Positions 29,986 to 30,559 of a stretch of 30,559 nt of DNA are shown in pieces. Position numbers and translations under genes: made by a program. The stretch comes from a bacterium. Its GTDB lineage: Bacteria > Dependentiae > Babeliae > Babeliales > RVW-14. Positions within the stretch are counted from its first letter, which is position 1. Every line of letters begins with the position of its first letter. The notes under the pieces were generated by a model. That model did no database searches. It had not been told where the DNA came from and saw nothing but the letters and a program-made list of their open reading frames with translations. The stretch lies in the NCBI GenBank assembly GCA_010027825.1, contig RGUK01000011.1, forward strand, positions 1 through 30,559, given 5' to 3'.

Positions 29986-30559
29986 CTATTCGTAGTAAAA
30001 AGGATTACGAACATTTGGAACATACGAACGCGCTGTTTGGGCAGCGTTGGTTACCCCGCGCCGCACATCATTTGCTGTATTTACGACCGCATTCCGTGCC
30101 GTACCGTATGCGGTTCCCGCGGCGTCGCCAATCGCTGCGCCGGTGTTGTGAATGCCTTGGCCGATTGCTTGCGGAACTGCCGCGGCAGCTTGCGCGGCGT
30201 TATTTACACCACGCCGCACATCATTGGCTGTGTTTACAACAGCGTTGCGTGCCGCGCCATATGCTGTTCCCGCGGCGTTGCCAATTGCAGCGCCGGTGTC
30301 GTGAATGCCTTGCGCGGCGGCGGCGCCTGTATTGTAAATACCGCGGCCGGCGGCCATTGGTACTGCCGCAACAGCTTCACCAACACCCGAACCGAATTGC
30401 TGCGCCGAGCTAATGTACGGATCCACGACAGGTGCTGTAGCGCGATACGCACCATACGTCGCGCCGGCAGCAATCGGCACGGCGGTCGCAGTGCGGGCGG
30501 CGTTCATCATTGTGCTGCCCGGAACCTGTGTGCCAGCCCAGCGAGCGACGTTTCCGGCG
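29986..30559 (-). CDS. Ala/Gly/Asn repeat protein, 5' end outside the window
   Basis: The frame is open from the window edge (reads GNVARWAGTQVPGSTMMNA) to TAG at 29986; the ATG at 30508-30510 is internal-looking because coding quality continues upstream. The visible ~191 residues contain two tandem 51-residue repeats beginning GIHDTGAAIGNAAGTAYG and GIHNTGAAIGDAAGTAYG, each with RNAVVNTANDVRRGV, preceded by a partial copy (GRGIYNTGAAAAQ). Composition (Ala, Gly, Asn, amphipathic 11-residue-like periodicity) resembles LEA-like or apolipoprotein-like helical repeats. It ends SYVPNVRNPFYYE. It could coat membranes or form part of the virion; function unknown. Confidence 0.7.
   Translation of the reverse strand, partial: AGNVARWAGTQVPGSTMMNAARTATAVPIAAGATYGAYRATAPVVDPYISSAQQFGSGVGEAVAAVPMAAGRGIYNTGAAAAQGIHDTGAAIGNAAGTAYGAARNAVVNTANDVRRGVNNAAQAAAAVPQAIGQGIHNTGAAIGDAAGTAYGTARNAVVNTANDVRRGVTNAAQTARSYVPNVRNPFYYE
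30004..30309 (-). repeat. Two tandem 153-bp coding repeats
   Basis: Copy 1 spans 30309-30157 and copy 2 spans 30156-30004 on the minus strand. They are in frame and encode the 51-residue repeats of the Ala/Gly-rich protein. Similarity is high in the middle (same codons for ARNAVVNTANDVRRGV in large part) and falls at the end of copy 2. This suggests a duplication followed by divergence and makes recombination or assembly errors here possible. Confidence 0.75.

Noticed and set aside
1..30559. CRISPR array, insertion sequence or attachment site
   Set aside because: No regularly spaced direct repeats, transposase or paired terminal inverted repeats were seen; the only mobile gene is the homing endonuclease.

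Overview
The window is a piece of a tailed-phage genome of moderate-to-high GC. Essentially every gene lies on the minus strand, packed with overlapping or near-touching stops and starts (TAATG, ATGA, TGATG junctions) and Shine-Dalgarno sites. The organism is not named by the sequence. The defining trait is a phage-encoded multisubunit RNA polymerase with a very unusual layout, embedded among virion-type genes. From memory, tailed phages with beta/beta-prime homologues have been reported from metagenomes (a lineage called mReC), and this genome would fit there; that placement is inference.

Layout in transcription order, from high to low coordinates. (1) 30559-24540 is an accessory and metabolic block: a repeat protein running off the window end, a PhoH-type ATPase, a methyltransferase, a bacterioferritin-like protein, a dCMP-deaminase-like enzyme, a small membrane gene with an in-frame TGA, a GIY-YIG homing endonuclease, a small membrane protein, an actin-like ATPase and a degenerate PI-PLC/GDPD-like protein. 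(2) 24539-22170 holds a doubtful small ORF with a terminator, a holin-like protein and its overlapping partner, tRNA-Asn(GTT), a 2H-phosphoesterase-like protein and a gene broken by two +1 frame changes. (3) 22177-14414 holds small membrane and virion-type proteins plus a run of possibly envelope-active proteins: a matrixin metallopeptidase with peptidoglycan-binding domain and cysteine switch, a papain-like peptidase, an exported DnaJ-type zinc protein and an Fn3/Ig-like protein with two possible starts.

(4) 14410-7147 is the RNA polymerase. One 1467-residue chain carries all of beta fused to the N-terminal half of beta-prime, ending just after the metal-binding DFDGD motif. Two small genes follow, one encoding a Pro/Ala-rich protein. 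A 626-residue chain then supplies the rest of beta-prime (F-loop, bridge helix, trigger loop, C-terminal clamp). The break matches the place where cyanobacterial beta-prime is divided into rpoC1 and rpoC2, while the beta/beta-prime fusion recalls Helicobacter. The beta-prime zinc ribbon is missing, and two near-universal active-centre motifs are altered. No alpha, omega or convincing sigma factor is visible here. (5) 7065-1 is a virion-structure block: a 793-aa protein, a beta-rich protein, an HTH-containing protein, a 461-aa protein, a glycine-rich membrane-active protein and a capsid-protease-like gene broken by a frame change near 650.

The RNAP genes sit inside a structural-type operon, so the enzyme could be made late and packaged, or could drive late genes; the sequence cannot decide. 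Three reading-frame breaks (near 650, 22780 and 22230), all of the +1 class, plus one in-frame TGA (27434-27436), mean either local sequence errors or biology worth checking.
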